A stretch of DNA of 64,000 nucleotides from the NCBI RefSeq assembly GCF_005771435.1, contig NZ_VANI01000006.1, forward strand, positions 62,001 through 126,000, written 5' to 3'. This document shows positions 54,193-63,559 of this stretch, piece by piece. The first letter of the stretch is position 1; every line of letters begins with the position of its first letter. A program made the translations under genes and the position numbers. A model generated the notes under the pieces. It did not search any database, was not told where the DNA came from, and saw only the letters and a list, made by a program, of their open reading frames with translations. This DNA is from Microbulbifer harenosus. Its GTDB lineage: Bacteria > Pseudomonadota > Gammaproteobacteria > Pseudomonadales > Cellvibrionaceae.

Positions 54193-55274
54193 TGAGAAAG
54201 ATCATCCACTGCGACTGCGACTGCTTCTACGCTTCGGTAGAAATGCGAGACGACCCCAATCTCAGGGGGCGCCCTATCGCCGTGGGTGGTGCAAGCGACC
54301 GCCGCGGCGTGATTTCAACCTGCAATTATGAGGCCCGCAGCTTCGGTGTGCGCTCAGCGATGCCCACATCCCAGGCCAAGAAGCTTTGCCCTGACCTGAT
54401 TGTAGTGCCGGGCAACATGAAAAAATATCGAGAAGTGAGTGCTCAGATACGGGAAATTTTCCTCAGCTACACCGATGCGATTGAACCTTTATCTCTCGAT
54501 GAGGCTTTTCTTGATGTTACTGATAGCGCTCACTGCAATGGCAGTGCAACTCTGATCGCACGCGAGATTCGCGCACGGGTTTTCAAAGACCTCGGAATCA
54601 CCATTTCCGCCGGGGTCGCGCCAAATAAGTTCCTCGCCAAAATTGCCAGCGACTGGCAAAAGCCCGATGGGCTCACGGTTATTCGACCGGAGGCAGTGGA
54701 GGATTTTGTGCTGCGACTCCCAGTCAAGAAAATTCACGGCGTGGGCCGGGTCACCGCAGATAAAATGCACCGCGAGGGTATTCATACCTGCAGCGACCTG
54801 CGGCGCTACTCGCTGGTGGAGCTGGTGCAAAAATACGGTAAATTCGGCAACCGGCTGTACCAGCTCTGCCGCGGCCAGGACGACCGCCCGGTGGCCGGCG
54901 ACGGATCGCGTAAAAGTGTCAGCGTTGAACATACCTTTACCGAAGACCTGGCCAAACACGCGGAGTGGTTGGAAGAAATGACGGGGTTGTATGGCCGCCT
55001 GCAGGAGCGTTTGGAAAAACTCGGCGACCGCTATGAAATTAGTGCCGCCATTATCAAGGTCAAGTATTCCGACTTCACCCAGTCTACCCAGGAACGCGCC
55101 AGCCGCGCCGCGCGTATCAGTGAGTTCAAGCAACTTCTGCAGCAGTGTTGGGATAAGCGCAGCGATCCAATCCGACTGCTCGGTGTCGGCGTGAAACTCA
55201 AAGATTTACGCGCCGATTTGGGACCGGAACAGTTGCGTCTCCCTCTGCGTGACAGGACCGGTCCGGCAGCCTGA
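54192..55274 (+). CDS. dinB: DNA polymerase IV (Y-family translesion polymerase)
   Basis: A 360-residue Y-family polymerase that bypasses damaged bases during SOS. The catalytic residues are in the start IIHCDCDCFYASVEMRD (Asp 8 and the DCFYASVE steric-gate region) and SLDEAFLDVTDSAH (Asp-Glu pair). GVAPNKFLAKIASDWQKPDG and the HhH region KKIHGVGRVTADKM follow, with the little-finger domain to the end. The ATG at 54192 gives the conserved family start, yet no ribosome binding site precedes it and the -10 box ends only 6 nt upstream, so the mRNA may be leaderless. A LexA box covers the promoter. Confidence 0.95.
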   Translation: MRKIIHCDCDCFYASVEMRDDPNLRGRPIAVGGASDRRGVISTCNYEARSFGVRSAMPTSQAKKLCPDLIVVPGNMKKYREVSAQIREIFLSYTDAIEPLSLDEAFLDVTDSAHCNGSATLIAREIRARVFKDLGITISAGVAPNKFLAKIASDWQKPDGLTVIRPEAVEDFVLRLPVKKIHGVGRVTADKMHREGIHTCSDLRRYSLVELVQKYGKFGNRLYQLCRGQDDRPVAGDGSRKSVSVEHTFTEDLAKHAEWLEEMTGLYGRLQERLEKLGDRYEISAAIIKVKYSDFTQSTQERASRAARISEFKQLLQQCWDKRSDPIRLLGVGVKLKDLRADLGPEQLRLPLRDRTGPAA

Positions 55275-55477
55275 AACTGCTCACTTTTCAGTCTACCCGT
55301 GCGCCGGGCCCAATCAGATCCATCCGTGCGAGCAGATAATTCCACGCCACCTTTTGCGCTTATTCACACATGGAACCTTTCCGCCGTACTCAGGTCCAGC
55401 GGGCCCGGGCTATACTCCCAACACGGTCTCGAAAGCAGTTTCAACCACAAGTTTCCGATAGCATTTACTGGCACTAA

Positions 55478-55816
55478 ATGAAGCGCGTACTCCCAAGTGC
55501 CCTGGTGGGCTGGTTTATAAACTACGCCCGCAGGCTAAAACATCCCCAGCTGTTCAAGTGGATATGCGCACTGTTTTTGATCGACCTGATCGTTCCCGAT
55601 CTGGTGCCGTTTGTCGACGAACTGCTGTTGGGGCTTGTCACCTTGTTTCTCGCGGCGTGGAAAAAACACTCTCGCGTAGAACAGGAAGGTCCGGCCTCCC
55701 GGGATTCTGCCAGACCGGGGAGCGGCCAGAACGAGAAAATAGTCACCGGATACACGGAAGAAGTTACCGACGCAAACAAGACGCCGGAACACCAGGCAGA
55801 AAACGGAAAACACTGA
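55478..55816 (+). CDS. DUF6116-type small membrane protein
   Basis: A 112-residue protein with an amphipathic basic start (GWFINYARRLKHPQLFKW), one or two hydrophobic segments (ICALFLIDLIVPDLVPFVDE, LLLGLVTLFLAAWKKH) and a polar tail. The LFLIDLIVPDLVPFVDELLLG core matches the DUF6116 family of gamma- and related proteobacteria, of unknown function. About 200 bp after dinB with no clear gene between, so it is probably an independent unit. Confidence 0.75.
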   Translation: MKRVLPSALVGWFINYARRLKHPQLFKWICALFLIDLIVPDLVPFVDELLLGLVTLFLAAWKKHSRVEQEGPASRDSARPGSGQNEKIVTGYTEEVTDANKTPEHQAENGKH

Positions 55817-55970
55817 GTCAGAGAGTGGTATTCGCTACCGCTGAAACGCGAGCGGAATAAGGTTAACAAACAGTTTACTCGTTTAACGAATTACCTGCGG
55901 AACGGAAATGTCCTCGGGGTGTGCAACCGGGTAAGTGGCAATGGGAATTAAAGCCAAGGAGGCAAATCCC

Positions 55971-56675
55971 ATGTTTGCGGACAAGTTGTACAGTCTCAGT
56001 GATGAAGACTTGGTCATTCAGTACGGAAATACGCGCAGCCAGAAAGTATTCCGGGAAATCTACCGGCGCTACGGGGATCCCTTGTTCCGCTATTGCGCAC
56101 AGATGGCCCCGCGTCGATGCGCCCTGCTGATGGAGCAGTTTTGGAATGCCTTTCTACAATCACCACCGCAATTGCACGACCGCCGTTTGAAAAACTGGCT
56201 GTATATCCGCGTCAACCGACTGTTGCAGACTTCAGAAGAGTCGCTCCAGACAGCGGAGGCGCAGGACGAATCCCTGTGCTCAGCGCTGGAGAATTCGGAG
56301 GTTCTCCGAGCGGTGCAACAGCTGCCCCGCCGCGAGCGCAATGTGTTTCTGTTGTTTACGGAGTGTGGGCTGTCACTGGCGACGGTTGCGGACATCGAAA
56401 AGCTACCGCTGGTACTATGCCGGGCTCTGCTGCGGCAGAGCCGCGAGGCAGTCCAGCTCGCGGTGCACGGCAGCGCGCGCAAACCCTGGAAATCCGCCAG
56501 TACTATGGCCAGGGAGGCCGCCGCACTTGCCGCCGCGCAGCAGGGCGCAACAAAGCAGGAAACTCAGGGGCCGGCAACGCCGAAAAAACCAGCAACGTTA
56601 TTCCCCTGGAAAACTGCTCCGGAAATTGCTGTGGCCCATGCCACGCCCGCCGACCGTTCTGTTGAGGTGGTATGA
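55971..56675 (+). CDS. ECF-like RNA polymerase sigma factor
   Basis: A 234-residue protein with an ECF-sigma layout. Region 2 is recognisable in LSDEDLVIQYGNTRSQKVFR and EIYRRYGDPLFRYCAQM, and region 4 in AVQQLPRRERNVFLLFTECGLSLATVADIEKL. A further 60 polar residues (alanine, proline and lysine-rich) extend the C-terminus beyond usual ECF length. Region 2 is diverged (QFWNAFLQSP at the melting segment), so it may have a restricted target set. The ATG at 55971 follows AAGGAGG. Its stop overlaps the start of a one-TM protein, the classic sigma/anti-sigma arrangement. Confidence 0.75.
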   Translation: MFADKLYSLSDEDLVIQYGNTRSQKVFREIYRRYGDPLFRYCAQMAPRRCALLMEQFWNAFLQSPPQLHDRRLKNWLYIRVNRLLQTSEESLQTAEAQDESLCSALENSEVLRAVQQLPRRERNVFLLFTECGLSLATVADIEKLPLVLCRALLRQSREAVQLAVHGSARKPWKSASTMAREAAALAAAQQGATKQETQGPATPKKPATLFPWKTAPEIAVAHATPADRSVEVV

Positions 56676-57139
56676 ACATGAAACGCGATCACTGGGAGCA
56701 GGCCTACCGCCGGGCCAGGGAACAACTGCGCACACCCGAGCCGCTGGAAACAAAAATCCTGGCTGGTATGCGCGCAGTGAAACCTATTCCCAATTCCAAC
56801 CGTAGAACCAGCCGGCTGCTCTCCCGCACGGCCTCCGGGTTCACTGCGGTGGCCATTGCGGTGGTGTTACTGCACCCGGCGCAGTATCTTGGCGCAACGC
56901 CCGATCAACGGATTTCGCCGCAAATCAGCGAGGCCGCTCGTGGTGAACGATTTCGCCAAAAATCCGTTGCGGTTAAAGCCGCAACGGACAGCTGGCAACC
57001 ACTCCGCCTCGAAGTGAACGCTGGCAATTACATGCAGCTGTGCGCCCACTGGCGTCGCCAACAAGGCGCGGCTACCACCGACGCACTCCCTGACGATCTG
57101 GCCGCGGAAGCGCGCAAGCACTGCCGGGTTCTTCATTGA
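56672..57139 (+). CDS. Putative membrane anti-sigma factor
   Basis: A 155-residue protein with a helical cytoplasmic N-terminus (WEQAYRRAREQLRTPEPLET), one transmembrane segment (ASGFTAVAIAVVLLHPAQYL) and a periplasmic C-terminus ending in LPDDLAAEARKHCRVLH with two cysteines overall. It begins inside the sigma gene (ATGA overlap). By position and topology it is a candidate anti-sigma factor, although no ZAS zinc motif or other named domain is visible. Confidence 0.65.
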   Translation: MNMKRDHWEQAYRRAREQLRTPEPLETKILAGMRAVKPIPNSNRRTSRLLSRTASGFTAVAIAVVLLHPAQYLGATPDQRISPQISEAARGERFRQKSVAVKAATDSWQPLRLEVNAGNYMQLCAHWRRQQGAATTDALPDDLAAEARKHCRVLH

Positions 57140-57180
57140 TTTACTAACCTGGCCATCGATATTTCAGGCATTATCCGCTA

Positions 57181-58170
57181 TCAATGTGGATCGTGAGCCA
57201 TGGTCAATACCACCTTGCCTCGCGCGCGGCGCTCACCAATGGCCGCGAACGCCCGGGTAAAGTCGCCGAGATCGTATACTTCGGTCGTCAATGGCTGTAG
57301 ACGTCCCTGCTGTACATAGCCCAGTAACTCACTGAAGTTCTGCATATTCCCCCGGGGGTCACGCGCCGCCCAGCCCCCCCAGTAAATGCCGAGAATATCG
57401 CCGGCTTTGAGCAAAGGCAGGTTGAGCGGCAAGCTGGGAATATCGCCAGCAGCAAAACCGATCACCAGATAGCGTCCGCCCCAGGCAATGGCGCGGTAGG
57501 CCTGCTCGGTGTACTCGCCACCCACCGGATCGTAAATCACGTCCGCGCCTTTTCCATCGGTGAGTTCGCGAATGCGGTCCTTCAGACTTTCCTTGCTGTA
57601 GTTGATGGTTTCGTCGGCACCCAGATCGCGACAAAATGCCAGCTTTTCATCAGTTGATGCACACGCAATTACCCGTGCGCCCATCAGTTTGCCCAGCTGG
57701 ATTGCGGTCACCCCTACACCACCGGCAGCCCCCAGTACCACAAGTGTTTCGCCCTCTTTCAACTGTGCGCGCTGTTTGAACGCATAGTAGGAAGTGGCAT
57801 AGGTGATGCAGAAGCCTGCCGCCTGCTGGAAGTCCAGCTCCGCCGGCATCGGCATCAACAGCTTGTGGTCTACATTGACCGCGTCGGCAAACGCCGCAAG
57901 CCCGGGCATGGCGATGACCCGGTCGCCAACGCTAAACCCTTTGACCGATTCACCAATTTCGCGAATGACACCGGCGCACTCGCCACCAGGCACAAACGGC
58001 AGTTCGGGTTTCACTTGGTATTTCCCCTGCACCATCAGACCATCGGGGAAATTCACCCCAGCGGCGTGCACCTCAAGCCGCACCTCGTGGGGTTTCAGCG
58101 CCGGCAGGGCCCATTCCCGAATATTCAGGTTTTCCACCGGGCCAAAGGCCTCGCATACCAGAGCTCGCAT
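57181..58170 (-). CDS. NADPH:quinone oxidoreductase-like MDR protein
   Basis: A 329-residue medium-chain dehydrogenase/reductase without the zinc cysteines. Motifs are HAAGVNFPDGLMVQGKYQVK, PFVPGGECAGVIREIGESV, the NADPH-binding GAAGGVGVTAIQLGKLMGAR and DVIYDPVGGEYTEQAYRAI. It reduces enones or quinones with NADPH; in this context it may act on an alpha,beta-unsaturated acyl intermediate. It is the last gene of the acyl-CoA degradation operon, 28 bp after the thiolase. Confidence 0.88.
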   Translation of the reverse strand: MRALVCEAFGPVENLNIREWALPALKPHEVRLEVHAAGVNFPDGLMVQGKYQVKPELPFVPGGECAGVIREIGESVKGFSVGDRVIAMPGLAAFADAVNVDHKLLMPMPAELDFQQAAGFCITYATSYYAFKQRAQLKEGETLVVLGAAGGVGVTAIQLGKLMGARVIACASTDEKLAFCRDLGADETINYSKESLKDRIRELTDGKGADVIYDPVGGEYTEQAYRAIAWGGRYLVIGFAAGDIPSLPLNLPLLKAGDILGIYWGGWAARDPRGNMQNFSELLGYVQQGRLQPLTTEVYDLGDFTRAFAAIGERRARGKVVLTMAHDPH

Positions 58171-58198
58171 AATTGCGCTCCTTTACTGATTCAGTTTG

Positions 58199-59380
58199 TC
58201 AGACGACTTCAAACAGGCCGGCGGCACCCATTCCGCCGCCCACGCACATTGTCACCACTACATACTTCACGCCACGGCGTTTGCCTTCCAAAAGTGCGTG
58301 TCCCACCATGCGCGCACCGCTCATACCATAAGGATGACCGATGGCGATGGCGCCGCCGTTGACATTGAGCTTTTCGTTGTCGATCCCGAGCTTGTCGCGG
58401 CAGTACAGCACCTGCACTGCAAATGCCTCGTTCAATTCCCATAAACCGATGTCGTCCATGGATAGACCGGTACGCTGCAGCAGCTTGGGAATCGCAAATA
58501 CCGGGCCGATGCCCATTTCATCGGGCTCGCAGCCTGCCACTGCCATGCCACGATAAATCCCCAGCGGATTGAGGTTGCGTTGCTCCGCAAGTTTTCCATC
58601 CATCAATACCATGGCAGCGGCGCCGTCGGAAAGCTGGGAAGCATTGCCCGCGGTGATCACGCCGTTCTCCCGTACCGGATTCAGGCTGCGCAGGCCGTCG
58701 ATGGTGGTGGATGGACGGTTGCCTTCGTCGAGCGACAGGGTTACTTGTTCTTGTGACTGCTCACCGGTCTCCCTGTTCACCACAATCTTATTTGTGGTCA
58801 CCGGTATGATTTCACTGTCAAAAAGACCGGCTTCCTGCGCGGCAGCTGTGCGCATCTGAGATTGCAGGGAATACTCATCCTGCAGTTCTCGAGGGATACC
58901 GTAACGTCGTGCCACAATTTCCGCGGTGTCGATCATTGGCATATAAACAGCCGGGTGCATCTCCAGCAATGCCGGATCGGCGACGCGGAAACTGTTCATA
59001 TGCTCGTTCTGTACCAGAGAGATCGACTCCATACCCCCGGCAATGGCTATGGGGCATCCGTCCTGGGTTATCTGCTTGGCCGCCGTGGCCACCGCCATCA
59101 GTCCGGAAGAACACTGGCGGTCGATGGTCATACCGGCAACGGTGGTGGAAAGCCCCGCTCGCAGGGCCACCTGGCGCGCAACATTGGTACCTGTTGTGCC
59201 CTGTTGCAGCGCCACACCGAAAATACAATCGTCCGCTTCACCCGCTTCAATGCCAGCACGGGCAATTGCCGCACGCACCGCATGGCTACCGAGACTCGCG
59301 CCGTCCAGGTTATTAAACGCACCGCGATACGCTTTGCCAATGGGCGTGCGTGCGGTGGATACAATCACAGCTTCTTTCAT
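58199..59380 (-). CDS. Acetyl-CoA C-acyltransferase (thiolase)
   Basis: A 393-residue thiolase that cleaves 3-oxoacyl-CoA with CoA. The nucleophilic cysteine is in [20 protein letters not shown], the catalytic His in [20 protein letters not shown], and the second Cys in [17 protein letters not shown]. The start [20 protein letters not shown] is typical of degradative FadA/PcaF-type enzymes. It closes the beta-oxidation steps provided by the genes upstream on the same strand. Confidence 0.93.
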   Translation of the reverse strand: MKEAVIVSTARTPIGKAYRGAFNNLDGASLGSHAVRAAIARAGIEAGEADDCIFGVALQQGTTGTNVARQVALRAGLSTTVAGMTIDRQCSSGLMAVATAAKQITQDGCPIAIAGGMESISLVQNEHMNSFRVADPALLEMHPAVYMPMIDTAEIVARRYGIPRELQDEYSLQSQMRTAAAQEAGLFDSEIIPVTTNKIVVNRETGEQSQEQVTLSLDEGNRPSTTIDGLRSLNPVRENGVITAGNASQLSDGAAAMVLMDGKLAEQRNLNPLGIYRGMAVAGCEPDEMGIGPVFAIPKLLQRTGLSMDDIGLWELNEAFAVQVLYCRDKLGIDNEKLNVNGGAIAIGHPYGMSGARMVGHALLEGKRRGVKYVVVTMCVGGGMGAAGLFEVV

Positions 59381-59407
59381 GATGGATTCCCTCTGAGTCT
59401 CTGTTAA

Positions 59408-60334
59408 TCAGCCGTCCAGTTTGACGCCCATACCCTGGGCCGCCTTCTGGATAAATTTCACGGTCTGATTCAGGCCGCCTACCAGTTCACGCTGCCCCTT
59501 CTCATCGGCAATCGCCTCGAGATTGGCAAGCACGTTTTCCGCCGTTTGCTGTTCCGGCGGCAGGTAGATGCCCTCGGTTTCGAGAATCCGTGCTCTGGCG
59601 TAAGCACCAGCGCCGGCGCAAAGGATAAATCGGTTGGGTGCGTCCTCAGCCACCAGTGCGATCAGGCCCGCAGTGACGGACTCCGGGGTAAGCAGTTCCA
59701 GAGCTTTCGGATCGGGAATGATGTCTTCGGTCATGCGTGTTGCGGCGGTGGGCGACAGGCAGTTCACCTTGATTCCGTATTTCTCGCCCTCGAGATGGAG
59801 TGTATTCATCAGGCCGACCACACCGGTTTTAGCAGCGCCATAGTTGGACTGGCCAAAGTTCCCGTACAACCCGGAGGAAGACGTGGTCATCACGATACGA
59901 CCGTACTGTTGCTCGCGCATGATGTCCCACACCGCTTTGGTGCAGTTGACGCTGCCCATCAGGTGGACGTCCACCACCAGTTTGAAATCGTCCATGGGTG
60001 CCTTGGCAAAGGACTTGTCCCGCAGGATACCGGCGTTGTTTACCAGGATATCCACGCGCCCCCAGCGTTCAGCGGCTTCCTTAACCATTTCCTGCACTTG
60101 CTGGAAGTCGGTGACATTGGCACCGTTGGCAATGGCTTCACCGCCGGCGGCGATGATTTCCTGTACCACGGTTTCCGCCGCGGTGAGCGAGCCACCGGAG
60201 CCATCGCGGGCACCACCGAGGTCATTGACGACTACCCTGGCACCGCGGCGGGCCAGTTCCAGTGCGTGGGAACGACCGAGGCCATTGCCGGCGCCGGTAA
60301 CAATCGCCACCTGGCCTTTGAAAGAAATAGACAT
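59408..60334 (-). CDS. SDR-family (3R)-hydroxyacyl-CoA dehydrogenase-like protein
   Basis: A 308-residue short-chain dehydrogenase. The NAD-binding motif is VTGAGNGLGRSHALELARRG, followed by VVVNDLGGARDGSGGSLTAA, a segment typical of the dehydrogenase unit of peroxisomal multifunctional enzyme 2. LVNNAGILRDKSFAKAP, the catalytic Ser-Tyr-Lys in TSSSGLYGNFGQSNYGAAK and a 60-residue C-terminal extension complete it. The ATG at 60334 is preferred over 60349. It lies next to a MaoC hydratase, so the two probably perform the R-specific hydration and oxidation steps. Confidence 0.88.
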   Translation of the reverse strand: MSISFKGQVAIVTGAGNGLGRSHALELARRGARVVVNDLGGARDGSGGSLTAAETVVQEIIAAGGEAIANGANVTDFQQVQEMVKEAAERWGRVDILVNNAGILRDKSFAKAPMDDFKLVVDVHLMGSVNCTKAVWDIMREQQYGRIVMTTSSSGLYGNFGQSNYGAAKTGVVGLMNTLHLEGEKYGIKVNCLSPTAATRMTEDIIPDPKALELLTPESVTAGLIALVAEDAPNRFILCAGAGAYARARILETEGIYLPPEQQTAENVLANLEAIADEKGQRELVGGLNQTVKFIQKAAQGMGVKLDG

Positions 60335-60375
60335 GGTTCTCTCCATCAATACTTATTGTTCGGAAATATTGCGAC

Positions 60376-60834
60376 TTAAATAAACTGCATCACCAGCCAT
60401 TCAGCAATCAGCGCAGGCTTGTCCTGGTCTTCAATTTCCACAGTGACTTCCAGTTTGAGTTGGAACTGCCCCGGATTTTTTTCGAGTACATCCAGCACTT
60501 TTGCCCGCGCACGTATGCGCTGATCGACCTTTACCGGGCTGATGAACCGCACCTTATCCAGGCCGTAATTCACCCCCATTTTTACGCCCTCCATCACTAC
60601 TTCGAGCTGCTCGGCAAAGTAGGAAAGCATGGACAGTGAAAGGAAGCCATGCGCAATGGTGCTGCCAAAAGTTGACTTGGCAGCGGCTGCGGGATCGACA
60701 TGAATGAACTGGTGATCCAGGGTGCAATCCGCAAACGCATTGATCCGGTCCTGGTCGATCTGAAACCAGTCGGTGGCCGCGGTTTCACAGCCGATGGCAC
60801 GACCGTAATCGGTTGGGGAAATAATGGTTGGCAT
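60376..60834 (-). CDS. MaoC-family enoyl-CoA hydratase
   Basis: A 152-residue hot-dog-fold hydratase. The hydratase-2 motif is visible in DCTLDHQFIHVDPAAAAKST, with the catalytic Asp and His, followed by FGSTIAHGFLSLSMLSYFAE. It adds water to 2-enoyl-CoA in the R configuration. The SDR gene follows after 41 bp. A clear ribosome binding site (AGAGGGAG) precedes its start. Confidence 0.9.
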   Translation of the reverse strand: MPTIISPTDYGRAIGCETAATDWFQIDQDRINAFADCTLDHQFIHVDPAAAAKSTFGSTIAHGFLSLSMLSYFAEQLEVVMEGVKMGVNYGLDKVRFISPVKVDQRIRARAKVLDVLEKNPGQFQLKLEVTVEIEDQDKPALIAEWLVMQFI

Positions 60835-60884
60835 GGGAACTCCCTCTCATTAAAAAGGATAGAAAATGATTATCGGGTCATTAT

Positions 60885-61694
60885 TCAGAACGCAGATACA
60901 CCGCCGTCTACGGCCAGGGTCTGGCCGGTAACATAGGTCAATGCCGGCGAACACAGCATCAGCATGGCGCTGACCACCTCTTCCGGTTTACCCAGGCGTT
61001 TCATCGGGCAGCCGGAAGCGAAAATGGCGTGTACCTGATCCACCGTAGCCCCCTCCGGCGCCTGCGTGTCAGTGATCATTGGCGTCAGCGTATAAAAAGG
61101 ACAGATGGCATTGACACGCACGTTGTGACGAGCGTATTCCACCGCCGCAGTACGGGTAAGGCCAACCACTGAGTGCTTGGCCGCGGAGTAAGGCACCGCT
61201 TTGGGTGCGCCTCCCAACCCTGCCATGGAACTCACATTCAGGATGACACCGCTGCCCTGGGTGCGCATCACTTTGAGCTGGTGCTTCATTCCGAAAAAAA
61301 CCCCTTTCACGTTGACCCTGTGTTGCAGGTCAAAGGTCTCTTCGTCCACCTCTTCAAAATATTGCAGCGGCGGGGCGATACCCGCGTTGTTGATGGCGAT
61401 ATCCAGCCCGCCGAAATTCTCCCGCGCCAGTACCACCATGGCAGCACAGTCCGTCTCGGACGACACATCGCAAGCCATCGCCTGCACCTCGACATCGAGT
61501 GCTGTGAGTTTTTCCACCACAGTTTGCAGCCCGGCCTCGTTGATGTCCCCAAGCACCAGACGCGCGCCACGACGCCCCAGCTCTTCAGCGATCAACGCAC
61601 CGAAACCACTGGCGGCACCGGTAACGAGCGCGACTTTGCCGGTGAAATCCAGCATCGGGTCCCGGTGGGATGGCTCCACAATGAACTCCGCCAT
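60885..61694 (-). CDS. SDR-family oxidoreductase
   Basis: A 269-residue short-chain dehydrogenase: VTGAASGFGALIAEELGRRG, acidic GDINEAG after the second strand indicating NAD preference, INNAGIAPPLQYFEE, VSSMAGLGGAPKAVPYSAAK with catalytic Ser/Tyr/Lys, and VNAICPFYTLTPM. The ATG at 61694 lies 2 nt after the stop of the preceding SDR gene; an in-frame start at 61742 would overlap it. It probably oxidises a hydroxyl intermediate of the degradation pathway. Confidence 0.87.
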   Translation of the reverse strand: MAEFIVEPSHRDPMLDFTGKVALVTGAASGFGALIAEELGRRGARLVLGDINEAGLQTVVEKLTALDVEVQAMACDVSSETDCAAMVVLARENFGGLDIAINNAGIAPPLQYFEEVDEETFDLQHRVNVKGVFFGMKHQLKVMRTQGSGVILNVSSMAGLGGAPKAVPYSAAKHSVVGLTRTAAVEYARHNVRVNAICPFYTLTPMITDTQAPEGATVDQVHAIFASGCPMKRLGKPEEVVSAMLMLCSPALTYVTGQTLAVDGGVSAF

Positions 61695-61696
61695 GA

Positions 61697-62473
61697 TCAC
61701 AGCCCTCCACAGGATGTCAGGCCGCCGTCGACTACCACGCATTCACCGTTGGTGTAACTGCCGGCATCAGACACCAGATAGAGCACAGTCCCAGCCATTT
61801 CTTCCGGTTCCGCGTGGCGGTGCATGGGAATATGGCCGATGGCGGTTTTGTAGATTTCCTCGTGGGAAAAGAGTGCACCGGCAAATTTGGTTTTGGTCAG
61901 CCCCGGCAGCAGCGCGTTGACGCGGATATTGAATTGCGCGCACTCCTTGGCGAAGGCCTTGGTCATATTCACCACTGCCGCCTTGGTGATGGAGTAAATG
62001 CCCTGCCCCACGCCCGGTTGCAGTGCGTTGATGGAAGCGGTGTTGACGATGCAACCACCACCGTTCTCCCGCATCAGCTTGCCCGCTTCCACCGACATGA
62101 AAAAGTAACCGCGAATATTCACCGCCACGGTTTTCTCGAAGGCGCCAATGTCCGTATCCAGAATGTGTCCAAAATAGGGATTGGTGGCCGCATTGTTTAC
62201 CAGGATATCCAGCTTGCCGTACTGATCCCGGATATGACGAAATACCTGTGAGATATCCTCCATATTGCCGATGTGGCAGGGCAGAGCATCAGCCTTGCCC
62301 CCAGCATCATTGATGGCATCCGCCACCGCCTGGCAGCCCTCGATCTTGCGGCTGGAAACCAATACATGGGCGCCCTGCTCCGCCAGTAACTTGGCAATGG
62401 CCTCGCCGATACCGCGACTGGCTCCGGTTACCAGGGCAATCTTGCCGCTCAGATCAAATAAATTGGTCGCCAT
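61697..62473 (-). CDS. SDR-family oxidoreductase
   Basis: A 258-residue short-chain dehydrogenase: IALVTGASRGIGEAIAKLLA, ILVNNAATNPYFGHIL, the catalytic tyrosine in GQGIYSITKAAVVNMTKAFA, and NALLPGLTKTKFAGALF. The final VVDGGLTSCGGL is typical. The ATG at 62473 follows GGGAGA. Such SDRs are often found beside the acyl-CoA dehydrogenase/phosphotransferase pair present here. Confidence 0.88.
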   Translation of the reverse strand: MATNLFDLSGKIALVTGASRGIGEAIAKLLAEQGAHVLVSSRKIEGCQAVADAINDAGGKADALPCHIGNMEDISQVFRHIRDQYGKLDILVNNAATNPYFGHILDTDIGAFEKTVAVNIRGYFFMSVEAGKLMRENGGGCIVNTASINALQPGVGQGIYSITKAAVVNMTKAFAKECAQFNIRVNALLPGLTKTKFAGALFSHEEIYKTAIGHIPMHRHAEPEEMAGTVLYLVSDAGSYTNGECVVVDGGLTSCGGL

Positions 62474-62506
62474 GAATTTCTCCCGACAATCTTTCACTGT
62501 TGTTGT

Positions 62507-63559
62507 TTAATCGCTTTCTTTTTCAATGACATCCAATGCCAACGCCGCCAGCGGGCCGATGAAGGCACCAAGTTTTGCCGCATCTTTGCTGGAGGCATTG
62601 CCGTCGTGCGCGCGCTTGACCACGCCCTGAATAATGGCCGCCAGGCGGAAAAAACTGAATGCGAGATAAAAGGCCCAGTTGTCGATGCGCTCAATACCCG
62701 TGCGCTTGCAGTACTGGCTCACGTACTCCCGTTCAGTCGGAATGCCAATTGCGCGCCGGTCCACTCCCATCAGGCCGGAGATGTTCCCGCTATCCGCGGG
62801 CATACGCAGTTGCATACACTGGTAGGCCAGGTCCGCCAACGGATGTCCCAGGGTTGACAGTTCCCAGTCCAGTACGGCGATAGCTCGAGGTTCGCTGGGA
62901 TGGAACATGATGTTGTCGAGGCGATAATCGCCGTGTACCAGGGACACGCGACCGTCGTCCTCGGGCAAATGTGCACCCAGCCACTGGATCAGCTGGTCCA
63001 TGGTGCCGATGGTCTGCAACTCCGATGCCCGGTACTGCCCCTGCCAGCGCTCAAACTGGCGCTCGAAGTAGTTGCCCGGCCGACCGTAATCGGTAAGGCC
63101 TACAGCGTCGATATCCACACTGTGCAGCGCAGCCAGCACCCGGTTCATTTCCTCATAAACGGCGCTGCGTTCGCTGTTGTTCAGCTCTGGCAGCGCGGCG
63201 TCCCAGAAAATCCGACCCTCGCAATATTCCATCAAGTAGAACATGGAGCCGATCACTTCACGGTCTTCACAGAGGTGCAGCACCCGGGGCACCGGTACAT
63301 CGCTGTTGGCCAGCGCCTGCATCACCCGAAACTCCCGATCCACCGCGTGCGCGGATTTCAGTAGTCTGCCCGGCGGTTGCCGGCGCAGTACGTAAGTGCC
63401 GGCATCGGTCTCGACCTTAAATGTGGGATTCGATTGGCCACCGGAAAACTTGTTGGCTTGTACGGGCCCATCAAAACCCGCTACCCGGCCTCGCAGATAC
63501 GCCGACAATTTTTCCGTATCCAGCTGATCCACCACCGATGGCGTTTTCACCTCGGACAT
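62507..63559 (-). CDS. Phosphotransferase-family protein (ACAD10/APH-like)
   Basis: A 350-residue aminoglycoside-phosphotransferase-like kinase. ATP-site features are KFSGGQSNPTFKVETDAGTY and VLRRQPPG; the catalytic loop is LVHGDYRLDNIMFHPSEP (HGDxxxxN) and the metal motif AVLDWELSTLGHPLADLAYQ. Members fused or adjacent to acyl-CoA dehydrogenases, as in human ACAD10/11, phosphorylate 4-hydroxyacyl-CoAs so that they can be catabolised. Its start is immediately next to the stop of the acyl-CoA dehydrogenase gene, supporting that role. Confidence 0.9.
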   Translation of the reverse strand: MSEVKTPSVVDQLDTEKLSAYLRGRVAGFDGPVQANKFSGGQSNPTFKVETDAGTYVLRRQPPGRLLKSAHAVDREFRVMQALANSDVPVPRVLHLCEDREVIGSMFYLMEYCEGRIFWDAALPELNNSERSAVYEEMNRVLAALHSVDIDAVGLTDYGRPGNYFERQFERWQGQYRASELQTIGTMDQLIQWLGAHLPEDDGRVSLVHGDYRLDNIMFHPSEPRAIAVLDWELSTLGHPLADLAYQCMQLRMPADSGNISGLMGVDRRAIGIPTEREYVSQYCKRTGIERIDNWAFYLAFSFFRLAAIIQGVVKRAHDGNASSKDAAKLGAFIGPLAALALDVIEKESD

